From Pseudoalteromonas arabiensis (GTDB lineage: Bacteria > Pseudomonadota > Gammaproteobacteria > Enterobacterales > Alteromonadaceae), in contig NZ_LRUF01000025.1 in assembly GCF_001550155.1 (NCBI RefSeq), positions 112,355 to 176,354 of the forward strand: a stretch of DNA of 64,000 nt, in the 5' to 3' direction. Numbering within the stretch: the first letter of the stretch is position 1; each line of letters starts with the position of its first letter. A model generated the notes under the pieces. It was not told the origin of the DNA and searched no databases. It saw nothing but the letters and a program-made list of their open reading frames with translations. The position numbers and the translations under genes are program-made. Positions 26,172 to 35,558 of this stretch are shown in pieces.

Positions 26172-27209
26172 ATGAAAAAATCATATTTCGATACAGAGTT
26201 GGCGATTATTCAAGCCCCTATGGCTGGAGTGCAAAATGCAAAGTTAGCAGAGGCAGTGTGTCGAGCAGGTGGGCTAGGATCTTTACCTTGTGCAATGCTA
26301 TCAAAAGAGCAATTAATAAGTGAGCTTGAGTATTTAAGTAATGCCACTGACAAGCCTTATAATTTAAACTTTTTTTGCCACCATACACCAGCTTATACGA
26401 AACAGCAGCAAGCTGCTTGGCATAACTTACTTTCTCCTTACCTAGAGGAATTTCATGTTGATGTATCAGCACTTTCGACGGTGGCCTCACGTCAGCCAAT
26501 TAATCAAGAGGTTATTGATGTAATAGCACCTTATAAGCCGCCTGTGATCAGCTTTCATTTTGGCTTACCTGAAGCGGCAATCATTTCGCAAATTAAAGAA
26601 TGGGGTGGCACGGTGCTTTCATCAGCAACTACACTCGCAGAAGCCAAGTGGTTGGTTGCAAACGGTGCCGATGCTGTAATAGCTCAAGGACTACAAGCTG
26701 GTGGCCATCGAGGTCACTTTTTATCGATGGATTTATCATTACAGCTGACTACTCAAGAGTTGGTTGGTGCGTGTATCGAACTTGATATTCCAACAATTGC
26801 AGCGGGGGGCATTGCAACACCAGAGGATGTGAGTTTGTATCAAAAGTTAGGCGTGATTGCAGTGCAAGTGGGGAGTGCTTATTTATTGACTGAAGAGGCA
26901 ACAACAAGTTCGTTACACCGCCAAGCATTAATCTCTCAGCAAGCAGGCAGTACTGCACTTACGACCTTATTCTCAGGCCGTGCAGCACGAGGGATAACGA
27001 ATAGAGTGATGAAAGAGTTAGGCGCAACTCCTCAACATGTGCCTCCTTTTCCTTATGCATCTATCGCAATTACGGCATTACGAACTCATGCAGAAGCAAA
27101 CAATGATAGTGGTTTTTCGCCCCTTTGGTGCGGAGAAAAATTTATTAACCGTGATGGGCTGAGCGCAGCAAAGATCACTCAGTTGCTAATGCAAGGATGG
27201 CAAGATTGA
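26172..27209 (+). CDS. Nitronate monooxygenase-like flavoprotein
   Basis: The 345-residue TIM-barrel protein has the 2-nitropropane dioxygenase family features IIQAPMAGVQNAKLAEAV, AGGLGSLP, AQGLQAGGHRGHF and the FMN-phosphate loop AAGGIATPEDV. Such enzymes oxidise nitronates with FMN and O2, but many members have other or unknown substrates. The ATG at 26172 has AAGGAG 5 bases upstream; an earlier start at 26112 lacks support. It overlaps the following regulator gene by 13 bases. Confidence 0.83.
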   Translation: MKKSYFDTELAIIQAPMAGVQNAKLAEAVCRAGGLGSLPCAMLSKEQLISELEYLSNATDKPYNLNFFCHHTPAYTKQQQAAWHNLLSPYLEEFHVDVSALSTVASRQPINQEVIDVIAPYKPPVISFHFGLPEAAIISQIKEWGGTVLSSATTLAEAKWLVANGADAVIAQGLQAGGHRGHFLSMDLSLQLTTQELVGACIELDIPTIAAGGIATPEDVSLYQKLGVIAVQVGSAYLLTEEATTSSLHRQALISQQAGSTALTTLFSGRAARGITNRVMKELGATPQHVPPFPYASIAITALRTHAEANNDSGFSPLWCGEKFINRDGLSAAKITQLLMQGWQD

Positions 27210-27772
27210 CGGATACGCAGTTACTTGAACTAGGGGATAGCTACCAGCAACTTGCAGAGCAATTAAAGCAACAATTAGCGGGGAGCTATCCAACAAAACG
27301 TTATGCGCGTGATGACGTGCTTTTAAGGCAAGGAGCGCTGCAAACTCATGGCTATCTTATTTTATCGGGTGTACTCGGGGCACTCCACGCCAGTGAAAAT
27401 GGTGGGCAAAAGTGCAAAGAGTTTTACTTTCAAGACGAATTTGCATTGCTTTATGGTAATTGGTTAACACACACGCCAGCTCTTTATCAGCTTAAAGTCA
27501 TTCGTGACGCTAAAGTAATAAAAGTACCGCTAGCATTACTTGAGCAGCCTTTGAATCAAATGATGAAGCAGCAACTTGTTACCCAGCAGTTGTTATTCAA
27601 AGAAGCAAAAGAAGCCTTTTTATTACTCAATTCCCCACAGCAGCGTTATGAATACTTACTTGCTAAAAAGCCCCATTGGTTGGCTCAGTTGAGCCTAACA
27701 GAAGTGGCAATGTATATTGGTATTTCAGCTATTTCATTATCACGAATTCGTAAGCGTCTTAACTTAAGTTAA
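27197..27772 (+). CDS. Crp/Fnr-family regulator
   Basis: The 191-residue protein has an N-terminal cyclic-nucleotide-binding-like beta roll (about 20-130, DVLLRQGALQTHGYLILSG) and a short C-terminal helix-turn-helix (LTEVAMYIGISAISLSRIRK). No Fnr-type cysteine cluster is present, so it is not an oxygen sensor of that kind. Start is ambiguous: ATG at 27197 is directly on AAGG, while TTG at 27206 has better spacing. It overlaps the flavoprotein gene, so it may control that gene or be coupled to it. Confidence 0.8.
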   Translation: MARLTDTQLLELGDSYQQLAEQLKQQLAGSYPTKRYARDDVLLRQGALQTHGYLILSGVLGALHASENGGQKCKEFYFQDEFALLYGNWLTHTPALYQLKVIRDAKVIKVPLALLEQPLNQMMKQQLVTQQLLFKEAKEAFLLLNSPQQRYEYLLAKKPHWLAQLSLTEVAMYIGISAISLSRIRKRLNLS

Positions 27773-27821
27773 GGCGCGATAGAGTGCGGCGCATTACACT
27801 GCTGTTTTTTCAGGAGTCGTC

Positions 27822-28322
27822 ATGTTTATTTTGTCGCAATGTTTGGTTGCTGTTGCTACTTTGCTCGATTTAGCCTCGTTCCAGTTTAAATCTCGGCAAA
27901 TTATTTTAATGTGTTTGTTTAGCTCGGTTTTGCTAACGTCGATACATTTTTTGTTACTCAATAATTTAAGTGCATCGGCACTGATGCTGATAGCTGCTCT
28001 ACGCTACGGCTACTGCATTTTTGCTCGAAAGCAGTGGGTAATGTACGGCTTTATGGCTTTAAGTGTTTTTGCAGTGCTTATTACATGGCAAAGTTGGTTC
28101 AGTTTTATTGCACTGACTGCGACTATAGTTCAAACATATGCCTCATTTCAGAGCAAAGATCTATTACTTCGTTGCTTGATGGTGTTGGGTACTCTTTGTT
28201 GGATCACGCACAACTTACTTATTTTTTCGCCTGTTGCGGTGGTCATGGAAACCGTTTTCCTGTTGAGTAATCTTCTGGGTTTATGGCGTTTTTATGTTAA
28301 TCCAAGAACAGTAACGCCATAA
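27822..28322 (+). CDS. YgjV-like inner membrane protein
   Basis: The 166-residue protein is almost entirely hydrophobic with about five to six membrane segments, and shows the pattern of the YgjV family: ASFQFKSRQIILMCLF near the N-terminus, ALRYGYCIFARKQW in the middle and a final helix before a short basic tail. Its function is unknown. AGGAG lies upstream of the ATG. It is separated from the Crp-like gene by 49 bases. Confidence 0.72.
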   Translation: MFILSQCLVAVATLLDLASFQFKSRQIILMCLFSSVLLTSIHFLLLNNLSASALMLIAALRYGYCIFARKQWVMYGFMALSVFAVLITWQSWFSFIALTATIVQTYASFQSKDLLLRCLMVLGTLCWITHNLLIFSPVAVVMETVFLLSNLLGLWRFYVNPRTVTP

Positions 28323-28338
28323 TTTAATGGGATTATTT

Positions 28339-28851
28339 TTATATAGTTTTAGCGATGAGTTTGAGTAGAAAAGTTTCTCGCTGAATCGACAAACCTTGCT
28401 TCTCGCTCATTGCCATTGTGGTTTCGTTGTGAGCAATTGCACTATGGAGATTTACCCATTTGGGTTGCATGCCATTTTGTATTTCGTAGTGCTCCATTTT
28501 TGGCAGAGCCAACTGCTCATCGATATCGCAATAGTAGCAGTAGGATTTAATGTGTATACACTCAAAGTCATCTTTATACCAAGGCCTTAATTCTTCATAG
28601 AGACCAAGTGGCTTTTTTATCTTAATATTTTGTGCTCCCGTTTCTTCTTGTAGTTCGCGTATTAATCCTTCTTCAATACTTTCACCTGTGTCAATTCCGC
28701 CACCAGGTAAGCTATAGTCATCATAGCGAGCTGTGTAAAGCAGGAGGATTTTTTCACCTTTTAAAACGACCGCACGGGCGGTTTCACGGGTGAACTGACT
28801 TTTGTTTTCGTCATTAATACTAGGGTGGGTAACTTTTCTTAATAGTTTCAT
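28339..28851 (-). CDS. Nudix hydrolase
   Basis: The 170-residue protein carries a complete Nudix box, GGIDTGESIEEGLIRELQEE followed by TGA, which binds magnesium for hydrolysis of a nucleoside diphosphate linked to another group. The N-terminal part (TRETARAVVLKGEKILLLYT) is the usual first strand. Substrate cannot be assigned. It converges with the YgjV-like gene, 16 bases apart. Confidence 0.88.
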   Translation of the reverse strand: MKLLRKVTHPSINDENKSQFTRETARAVVLKGEKILLLYTARYDDYSLPGGGIDTGESIEEGLIRELQEETGAQNIKIKKPLGLYEELRPWYKDDFECIHIKSYCYYCDIDEQLALPKMEHYEIQNGMQPKWVNLHSAIAHNETTMAMSEKQGLSIQRETFLLKLIAKTI

Positions 28852-29035
28852 AGTATACAGCTTGGCTTAATCTATAGAACTGCATCATACAGGGTTATAA
28901 AAGTTTAATTAAACTTACCCTAAAGTGGTACTTGTAGGGTAATATAGTTTAAAAGTATTGGTTTGTAGTTCGACGCAGGTAGTTTTCATTTTCAAATAAT
29001 TGCGTAGAATGGTTGAAAAAGCTTAGGGAATTAAT

Positions 29036-30379
29036 ATGTTAAACGTACTTTTAGTTGATGATGATAGCGAGTTTAGTGAAGTTGTATGTCACATTGTAGA
29101 GTTCCTAGGTCATAATATAAACACAGCCGCAAATCTTGCAGAAGCAGAGCAGTGGTTTGAGAACAATACATTTGATCATGTCTTTTTAGACTTTATGCTA
29201 CCAGATGGCAGCGGCTTACACTTGCTTGAGCACCTGAAACTAATTGGTCAATCGCCTCGTGTTACTTTAATTTCGGGTCATCCGTCAGTGAAAGGTAAGC
29301 TCGCAGAAATGTGTGAGCCAAATGTAGGGCACCTTGTAAAACCACTGCAACGTGAAGATATAGAACGGGTTTTAAATCCTAAAAAAGCCAGTGGTAAGAA
29401 AAAAGCAACACCAAGTATTAAGCGTCATTTTGGCACCCTAATTGGTGAGTCAGAGGTTATGCAAAAGCTTTATACGATGATTGAGCGGGTTGCGGCAACA
29501 TCGGCTAACGTTATGCTAATGGGTGAAAGTGGGGCTGGTAAGGAAGTGGTTGCACAAGCAATTCACAACGCCACGCAGTGCGATGGTCCTTTGGTTGCGA
29601 CTAACTGTGGTGCATTCTCGAAAGAACTGATTGGTAGTGAATTATTCGGTCACGAAAAAGGCGCATTTACGGGAGCTGTAGCTCGTAAAGAAGGGGTGTT
29701 TGAGCAAGCGGCAGGGGGCACGTTATTTTTAGATGAAGTAACAGAAATGCCTATTGATATGCAGCCAAACTTATTACGTGTACTTGAAAGCAAAAGAGTC
29801 ACACGTGTTGGTGGTACCAAAGAGCAGGCTGTAAATTGTCGTGTTATTTCAGCAACCAATAGAACGTTAACCGACCTTGCACAAAATAACGTGATCCGCG
29901 AAGATATTTATTTTCGTTTGGCGGTTTTTCCAATTGATATTCCCCCACTGCGCGAGCGAAAAGAAGATATTCCATTGCTCGCAGAGGCATTTTTAGATCA
30001 ACTAAATGACGAAAATGGAACCAGCTTTAAATGGCAAGCAAGTCAGATAAAGGTACTTGAAGGGCATGACTGGCCTGGTAATGTACGCGAATTGCGCCAT
30101 GCTATCCACCGTGCATTTATTATGAGTGATCCAAAAGGAAGCACTATTACCTTGCCTGACTCACTAGAGTCACCATTTTCACGGGTAAATAAAAAAGCCG
30201 AAGCAAACAATCAAGTGCTGGCAGGGCAAACGATTGAAGAAGTTGAAAAAGAGTTGATCCATGCGACTTTAGATAAAGTACAAGGTAACAAGACAATTGC
30301 GGCCCAAATGTTAGGGATCAGCACAAAAACACTGTATAACCGTTTGAATGCTTATGGAGGCATTGGCGAATATAAATAA
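29036..30379 (+). CDS. NtrC-family sigma-54-dependent response regulator
   Basis: The 447-residue protein has a receiver domain (1-115; acidic VDDD at 7-10, phospho-acceptor Asp52 in LDFMLPDGSG, Lys102), an AAA+ domain with Walker A GESGAGKE (163-170) and the sigma-54 contact loop GAFTGA (209-214), and a Fis-type helix-turn-helix at the end (IAAQMLGISTKTLYNRL). It would activate sigma-54 promoters when phosphorylated. No -24/-12 promoter was found near, so targets may be distant. It heads a five-gene signalling cluster. Confidence 0.93.
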   Translation: MLNVLLVDDDSEFSEVVCHIVEFLGHNINTAANLAEAEQWFENNTFDHVFLDFMLPDGSGLHLLEHLKLIGQSPRVTLISGHPSVKGKLAEMCEPNVGHLVKPLQREDIERVLNPKKASGKKKATPSIKRHFGTLIGESEVMQKLYTMIERVAATSANVMLMGESGAGKEVVAQAIHNATQCDGPLVATNCGAFSKELIGSELFGHEKGAFTGAVARKEGVFEQAAGGTLFLDEVTEMPIDMQPNLLRVLESKRVTRVGGTKEQAVNCRVISATNRTLTDLAQNNVIREDIYFRLAVFPIDIPPLRERKEDIPLLAEAFLDQLNDENGTSFKWQASQIKVLEGHDWPGNVRELRHAIHRAFIMSDPKGSTITLPDSLESPFSRVNKKAEANNQVLAGQTIEEVEKELIHATLDKVQGNKTIAAQMLGISTKTLYNRLNAYGGIGEYK

Positions 30380-30391
30380 CAAAGGAATACT

Positions 30392-30601
30392 ATGAATAAT
30401 AACGAGTCTTTACGTCAGTTGGTGCACGATGCGCGTGCTCCCTTAAACCGTATTTCGATGAATGCAGAGTTAGTTAAGCTCGTATTAGAAAATGATATGC
30501 CGAAAGATAAAGCACTTGCAGCCCTTGATAAAATAATTATTAATTGCCAGCAATGTAGCGAGCAACTACAAAAAATAAGTGACACTCATTCCGGTGAGTA
30601 A
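30392..30601 (+). CDS. Free-standing DHp (HisKA)-like protein
   Basis: The 69-residue product looks like the two-helix phosphoacceptor domain of a histidine kinase without an ATPase domain. Helix 1 has an H-box-like LVHDARAPLNRISMNAELV with His12, close to the common HELRTPLN motif; helix 2 spans about 39-63. AAAGGA precedes the ATG, and the gene lies 12 bases after the regulator and 23 before the CHASE3 kinase. It could be a phosphotransfer protein, a dimerisation decoy or a remnant. It is too short to be a kinase. Confidence 0.7.
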   Translation: MNNNESLRQLVHDARAPLNRISMNAELVKLVLENDMPKDKALAALDKIIINCQQCSEQLQKISDTHSGE

Positions 30602-30624
30602 GCAGCATAGAAACTAGGAAAAAA

Positions 30625-32103
30625 ATGCATAAGCAAAAGGGTAAAATAACAGTTAGCTGGGCAGGGTTTATCAGTGTTGTTTTGTGTATCGTTGTGGCGA
30701 ATGCATTCTTAGCAATTAATAGCATACGCTCTTTGAGCGACACACAGAGTAGCCTTGATAACACAAATTCATTAAACACAGCTATTGAGCAATTACACTT
30801 GTCAGTTGTACAGGCTGAGTCTGGGCAGCGGGGCTATTTGCTGACAGACCGTGAGGACTATTTAGTACCATACACGGATGCAATGGCTACGATGCAAGCG
30901 CAAATTATGCTTGTTAAGAGCTTACACTCAGAAATACCTGGGCAGGCTGATCGTATTGCACGCCTTATCCATTTAGTAAACGACAAAGTGGCAGTTATGG
31001 CTAAAACAACCGATTTTGCCCTCGAAAATAAAGACGTGAAAGCGCGTCGGTTATTACTTACAGATAAAGGCCGTGATCTGTATAAAGCCATTCGTGCCGC
31101 GGTTAATGAAATTCAAATGCGCGAACTTAATTTTAAAATAGAAAAGTTTGCTATCCTTTCTGAGATTAAAAATGAAGCTAAGATCACTTTTGCTATCACG
31201 GCAGTGACCAGCTCTTTACTGTTAATCGGTATGTTTATTTTAGCGCGAACTAACCTGCAAAATGCTGCTAAATACCGCTTAGAATTAGAAAAACAAAATG
31301 AAAGCTTAGCCGCTAAAGTTGATGAACGTACTCAAGAACTGACGATTTATGCTGATGAGCTTAGCCGCTCTAACAGAGAGCTTGAAGAGTTTGCTTTTGT
31401 AGCCAGCCATGATTTGCAAGAGCCGCTTCGAAAAATTCAAGCATTTAGCGATCGCCTTGAGAGTATGTTTAAGAATGAACTTGGTGAAAAAGGCATTGAT
31501 TATATCAGCCGAATGAAAAATGCCGCTCAGCGTATGTCTAACCTTATAAATGATTTACTTGAGTTCTCACGCGTGACTACGCGGGGTAAAGATTTCACAG
31601 ACACAGACTTAAATAGCATTGTCGATGAAGTGCTGGATGATTTAGAAATCGCTATTAAAGAAGCTGGCGCTGAAGTCAATGTAATGACTCTGCCGCATAT
31701 TCAGGCTGACCCAAGTCAAATGATACAGCTATTCTTAAATATTTTGTCCAATGCAGTGAAGTTTAGACGTGAAAATGTCGCCCCGCTTATTAGCATTGAT
31801 TATGAGCGTATTGAAGAGTTTAGTCCGAACCACAATAGTAATGTTGAATGGGAAGTCATCACCATATCAGATAACGGTATTGGCTTTTCGGAAGAATATC
31901 TCGAAAAAATATTTGTACCATTTCAGCGATTACATGGCCGCTCGCAATACAAAGGCACAGGTATCGGCTTGTCTGTGTGTCGCCGTATTGTTGAGCGTCA
32001 TGGTGGAGAAATTATAGCGAGTAGTCGCGTTGGTGAAGGGGCAACCTTCATTCTTAAATTACCCGTGGAAGCTTCGCTTTTCACATTACAAGGAGAGGCT
32101 TAG
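30625..32103 (+). CDS. CHASE3-domain sensor histidine kinase
   Basis: The 492-residue inner-membrane protein has a first membrane segment (about 12-31), a periplasmic CHASE3 domain (about 35-185, with AESGQRGYLLTD), a second segment (188-207), a coiled coil (215-255), a HisKA domain with His262 in FVASHDLQEPLRKIQ, and an HATPase domain (N box LNILSNAVKF, G boxes SDNGIGF and GTGIGLSVC). The SHDLQEPLRK type is often paired with Rcp1-like receivers, and such a gene follows without a gap. The stimulus is unknown. Confidence 0.93.
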   Translation: MHKQKGKITVSWAGFISVVLCIVVANAFLAINSIRSLSDTQSSLDNTNSLNTAIEQLHLSVVQAESGQRGYLLTDREDYLVPYTDAMATMQAQIMLVKSLHSEIPGQADRIARLIHLVNDKVAVMAKTTDFALENKDVKARRLLLTDKGRDLYKAIRAAVNEIQMRELNFKIEKFAILSEIKNEAKITFAITAVTSSLLLIGMFILARTNLQNAAKYRLELEKQNESLAAKVDERTQELTIYADELSRSNRELEEFAFVASHDLQEPLRKIQAFSDRLESMFKNELGEKGIDYISRMKNAAQRMSNLINDLLEFSRVTTRGKDFTDTDLNSIVDEVLDDLEIAIKEAGAEVNVMTLPHIQADPSQMIQLFLNILSNAVKFRRENVAPLISIDYERIEEFSPNHNSNVEWEVITISDNGIGFSEEYLEKIFVPFQRLHGRSQYKGTGIGLSVCRRIVERHGGEIIASSRVGEGATFILKLPVEASLFTLQGEA

Positions 32104-32565
32104 ATGCCACTTAACAAAGTTAAACCTATTACCATTTTAATGGCTGATGACGATGAAGACGATCGTTTATTAACTCAAGATGCGCTTGCAGAAAGCCGCG
32201 TTCTTAATGAGTTATTTTTTGTCGAAGATGGTGTTGAATTACTTGAATACTTAGAGCGAAAGGGGAAGTTTAGTGATAAGCAGAACTCTCCTCGGCCTGG
32301 GCTTATTCTGCTTGATTTAAATATGCCGCGGATGGATGGGCGAGAGGCATTAGAAGCGATTAAATCAAACCCTAACTTAAAAGGTATTCCAGTTGTTATT
32401 TTAACTACGTCAAAGCAAGAAGAAGATATGGTTAAAGGTTACGACTTAGGCGCCGCTTCTTACATCACAAAGCCTGTGACCTTCGATGGTTTGGTCGATT
32501 TGATGAAAACACTCGGTAAGTATTGGGTTGAGTTTGTTGAATTACCCACCCCTCTAAACGACTAA
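32104..32565 (+). CDS. Single-domain response regulator, Rcp1-like
   Basis: The 153-residue protein is a lone receiver: acidic cluster DDDEDD (15-20), Asp71 in LLDLNMPRMDGREAL, Thr/Lys residues in ILTTSKQEED and SYITKPV. It has no output domain. The pattern matches Rcp1-type partners of bacteriophytochrome-like kinases. Its ATG directly follows the kinase stop codon, with AGGAGAGG inside the kinase 3' end, so the pair is translationally coupled and probably cognate. Confidence 0.92.
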   Translation: MPLNKVKPITILMADDDEDDRLLTQDALAESRVLNELFFVEDGVELLEYLERKGKFSDKQNSPRPGLILLDLNMPRMDGREALEAIKSNPNLKGIPVVILTTSKQEEDMVKGYDLGAASYITKPVTFDGLVDLMKTLGKYWVEFVELPTPLND

Positions 32566-32577
32566 AAAGGACAACAA

Positions 32578-34551
32578 ATGTTAGATAAGGTAACCCGACT
32601 ACTCTTAGTTGAAGATGATGAAGATGATTATATTCTAACTTGTGATTACTTAGAGCAATTGGGTTCCCATACATTCGATGTTGAATGGCTTAGCTGCCCT
32701 GAAGAAGCCGTTAACGTATTGAGTGAAAATAAACACGATATTTGTTTATTGGATTATAGACTTGGTGCTTCTGATGGACTTGAAGTCTTAAAAAGTGCGG
32801 TTGCTAATGGGTTCCGTGGCCCTATCATTATGCTCACGGGTCAATCGGATGACACCTTAGACTCTGCAGCACTTGATGCAGGCGCTGTTGACTACTTAGT
32901 TAAGAACGAAATGAGTTCAAGTCGGTTTGCCCGTGCAATTCGTTATGCATTAGCCAGACGGGATGTAGAAGATGAGCGTGTTGAACGTTTGAAAGCTGAA
33001 GCTGAAAATCGCTCGAAAGATCGCTTCTTAGCGCATTTAAGTCATGAGTTACGCACGCCTTTATCGTCAATATTAGGTTATACCGAACTGTTGATGCAAA
33101 GCGAAAAAAACCAGCACGCGCATAATGAACTTGGGGTCATTTACCGAAATGGTAAGCACCTATTGAGCTTACTTAATGATGTACTCGATTTATCGAAAAT
33201 TGCGGCAGATAAGTTAGAGCTCAACTGCTGTGATGTAAACCTCGATAGCTTAATGGCTGACGTATATACTTTAATGCGAGTGTCAGCTGTAGATAAGGGC
33301 TTATCGCTTAGGTTTGAGTCACAACAGGCACTGCCTTTAATTATTAATTCTGATGCTACTCGTCTTCGCCAAATCCTCATTAATATTATTAATAATGCAA
33401 TTAAGTTCACTAACCAAGGTGAGATCGTTGTGCGTGCATGGACTGCATGGGTTAATGAGCGCGAAATGCTGTTCTTCAGTATCAAAGATACAGGGCTTGG
33501 CATTGCACCCGAAAAGCAGGCTCTGATTTTTAAGCCATTCGAACAAATTGCTGATGTTGAATCACGTGATGTTGGTGGTGCAGGACTAGGCCTTGCTATT
33601 TGCTCTGAATTGCTCACACGTATGCAAGGTTCAATAGAGCTTGAGTCCACTCAAGGGGTCGGCTCTGAATTTACTTTATCTATTTATCCTGGCAACATTC
33701 GTGATGTTGAGCGTCAATTGCTGACGTTTGATTCTAACCCCGACTGCCATCAAAAGTTAACAACACTTTCAACCAGTGGGCGCGTACTTGTCGTCGATGA
33801 CCTTAAAGATTTGCGTATTTTGGTAGGACACATGATCGCAAGCACTGGGGCTGATGTTGAATACGCTGAAAATGGTAAACATGCGATTGAAAAGGTTGCT
33901 GCTGCTGAACAAGCTGGTAAAGCTTTCGATATTATATTTATCGACCTTCACATGCCTGTTATGGGTGGTAAAGAGGCGACAATTGAGCTTCGTAAAATGG
34001 GGTATAAAGAACCAATTATTGCACTGACAGCTGCAACCATGAAAGGGGTTAAAAGTGAGCTGTCGGCGCTTGGTTTTAATGACATGATCGCCAAGCCAGT
34101 GGATTCAGGGCTGCTTTATCAGGTGCTGAATCATTATATTTGCCAAGGTAAAACAGAGCCTGTCATTGAGCATGATGACAGTCCGGCGATGACTCAAAAA
34201 AGTACCCGTTATTTATTAGTTGAAGATGACACAGATGCAGCGCAAATCACTCAGCTTTTATTAGAAAGCCTTGGGGTTGAAACGGTAATCGCTGCCAGCT
34301 GTGAAGCGTGTTTAAATACGCTAAGTGAAGACGCTGAGTTTGATAAAGTGCTGCTTGATATGCACCTGCCTGACGGCAGCGGTTTGGATTTAGCAAAACA
34401 GCTCAAACAACTATACCCCAACTTAACCTTAGTTATTGTCAGTGGGGCAGAACCTGAGCCAGAGAAAATAGAACCGCTAGATATTGAACAAGTTCTGTTA
34501 AAGCCAATTAACCTAGGTCTACTGACAGATCTTATTGAGGGCAGTGCCTAA
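32578..34551 (+). CDS. Soluble hybrid histidine kinase, REC-HisKA-HATPase-REC-REC
   Basis: The 657-residue protein has no membrane segment. Its order is an N-terminal receiver (Asp59 in LLDYRLGASDG), HisKA with His156 in HLSHELRTPLSS, HATPase (INNAIKF, DTGLGI, GGAGLGLAI), a second receiver (about 400-515, FIDLHMPVMGG) and a third (about 535-655, LLDMHLPDGSG). The first receiver probably takes input from another kinase, making it a relay hub. It starts 12 bases after the Rcp1-like gene. Its end overlaps the converging LacI gene by 20 bases. Confidence 0.93.
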   Translation: MLDKVTRLLLVEDDEDDYILTCDYLEQLGSHTFDVEWLSCPEEAVNVLSENKHDICLLDYRLGASDGLEVLKSAVANGFRGPIIMLTGQSDDTLDSAALDAGAVDYLVKNEMSSSRFARAIRYALARRDVEDERVERLKAEAENRSKDRFLAHLSHELRTPLSSILGYTELLMQSEKNQHAHNELGVIYRNGKHLLSLLNDVLDLSKIAADKLELNCCDVNLDSLMADVYTLMRVSAVDKGLSLRFESQQALPLIINSDATRLRQILINIINNAIKFTNQGEIVVRAWTAWVNEREMLFFSIKDTGLGIAPEKQALIFKPFEQIADVESRDVGGAGLGLAICSELLTRMQGSIELESTQGVGSEFTLSIYPGNIRDVERQLLTFDSNPDCHQKLTTLSTSGRVLVVDDLKDLRILVGHMIASTGADVEYAENGKHAIEKVAAAEQAGKAFDIIFIDLHMPVMGGKEATIELRKMGYKEPIIALTAATMKGVKSELSALGFNDMIAKPVDSGLLYQVLNHYICQGKTEPVIEHDDSPAMTQKSTRYLLVEDDTDAAQITQLLLESLGVETVIAASCEACLNTLSEDAEFDKVLLDMHLPDGSGLDLAKQLKQLYPNLTLVIVSGAEPEPEKIEPLDIEQVLLKPINLGLLTDLIEGSA

Positions 34552-35536
34552 TTGATTGTCGAGCAACAAGGCTTGGCTCAAACATAGTTTGCAGAGGCTC
34601 AGTTTGCTTTTGATAAACGTGCTTAAGAATCCAGTTTGCAGCCATTTGCCCCATCTCATTGATTGGATAGTTAATTGTACTTAGGGGCGGATAAATGTGG
34701 CGAGTAAAAAATACATTATCATAGCCCATCACTGATAGCTGCTCTGGAAGCGCTAAGCCAAGTTCTCTGGCGCTGGCGATGGCGCCAGTCGCCATTTCAT
34801 CATTGGCACAAATAACTGCACTAAATGACAACCCTTGTTGATAGATTGTTTTTAATCCCTCAAAGCCACTGGTTTCCATAAAGTCACCTTGATAAAGCAG
34901 TTGTTCATTAAATGATAAATTAAATTCAGCAAGTGCTTGTTTGTGACCAGCTAGACGATCTTGAGCATCTTTTTTCCAAAGTGGGCCACTGATATAGGCT
35001 ATGTTCTTGTGGCCTTGTTCTAAAACATGTTTGGCTGCGAGATAGCCACCTTTGATGTTATTTAAAATAATACAACGGTCGCTTAATTCTGGAATAAAAC
35101 GGTTAATGAGCACAAATGGTACACGGCCCTTACTCAGCTTGATTAAGTAATCGTCGCTGACAGCTTCAACATGCAAAATAAGGCCATCACAGTTACGGCT
35201 TATTAGGAATTCAATGCCTTGCTGTTCTCGCTCTTCGTCGCTGTGGCCGGCAGCAATGATTACATGTTTACCTTGGTTTCTAAAAATATTCTCAATACCA
35301 CTCATCATAGGGCCATAAAACGGGCCTTGTAATTCAGAAACAAGTAGACCTACACTGTTCGAGCAATTCGACGCTAATGACTGCGCAATAGAGTTTGGTC
35401 TATAGCCAAGCTCACTCATTGCCGCAGTGACTTTTTTACGAGTAGCATCACTGACATTCGCATTGTTATTCATTACTCGCGAAACAGTTGCCAAAGACAC
35501 TCCAGCTAGTTTCGACACCTCGTAAATGGTGGCCAT
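34532..35536 (-). CDS. LacI-family repressor of the glucan utilisation locus
   Basis: The 334-residue protein has the LacI helix-turn-helix (YEVSKLAGVSLATVSRVMNN) with hinge NSIAQSLAS, then a periplasmic-binding-like effector domain ending in an MFEPSLVARQSI block. As the last gene of the GH1-transporter-repressor operon it is the obvious candidate to bind the four TGTAAGCGCTTACA-like operators at 38306, 38365, 49767 and 49821; the effector would be a glucan-derived sugar. Both points are inference from context. AAAGGA precedes the ATG. Confidence 0.9.
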   Translation of the reverse strand: MATIYEVSKLAGVSLATVSRVMNNNANVSDATRKKVTAAMSELGYRPNSIAQSLASNCSNSVGLLVSELQGPFYGPMMSGIENIFRNQGKHVIIAAGHSDEEREQQGIEFLISRNCDGLILHVEAVSDDYLIKLSKGRVPFVLINRFIPELSDRCIILNNIKGGYLAAKHVLEQGHKNIAYISGPLWKKDAQDRLAGHKQALAEFNLSFNEQLLYQGDFMETSGFEGLKTIYQQGLSFSAVICANDEMATGAIASARELGLALPEQLSVMGYDNVFFTRHIYPPLSTINYPINEMGQMAANWILKHVYQKQTEPLQTMFEPSLVARQSIRHCPQ

Positions 35537-35558
35537 ATTATTCCTTTGTAAAACCCAA

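Noticed and set aside
26602..26620. Sigma-54 promoter-like TGGCAC near a TGC
   Set aside because: It lies inside the nitronate monooxygenase-like gene, the -12 element has poor spacing, and no gene starts just downstream.
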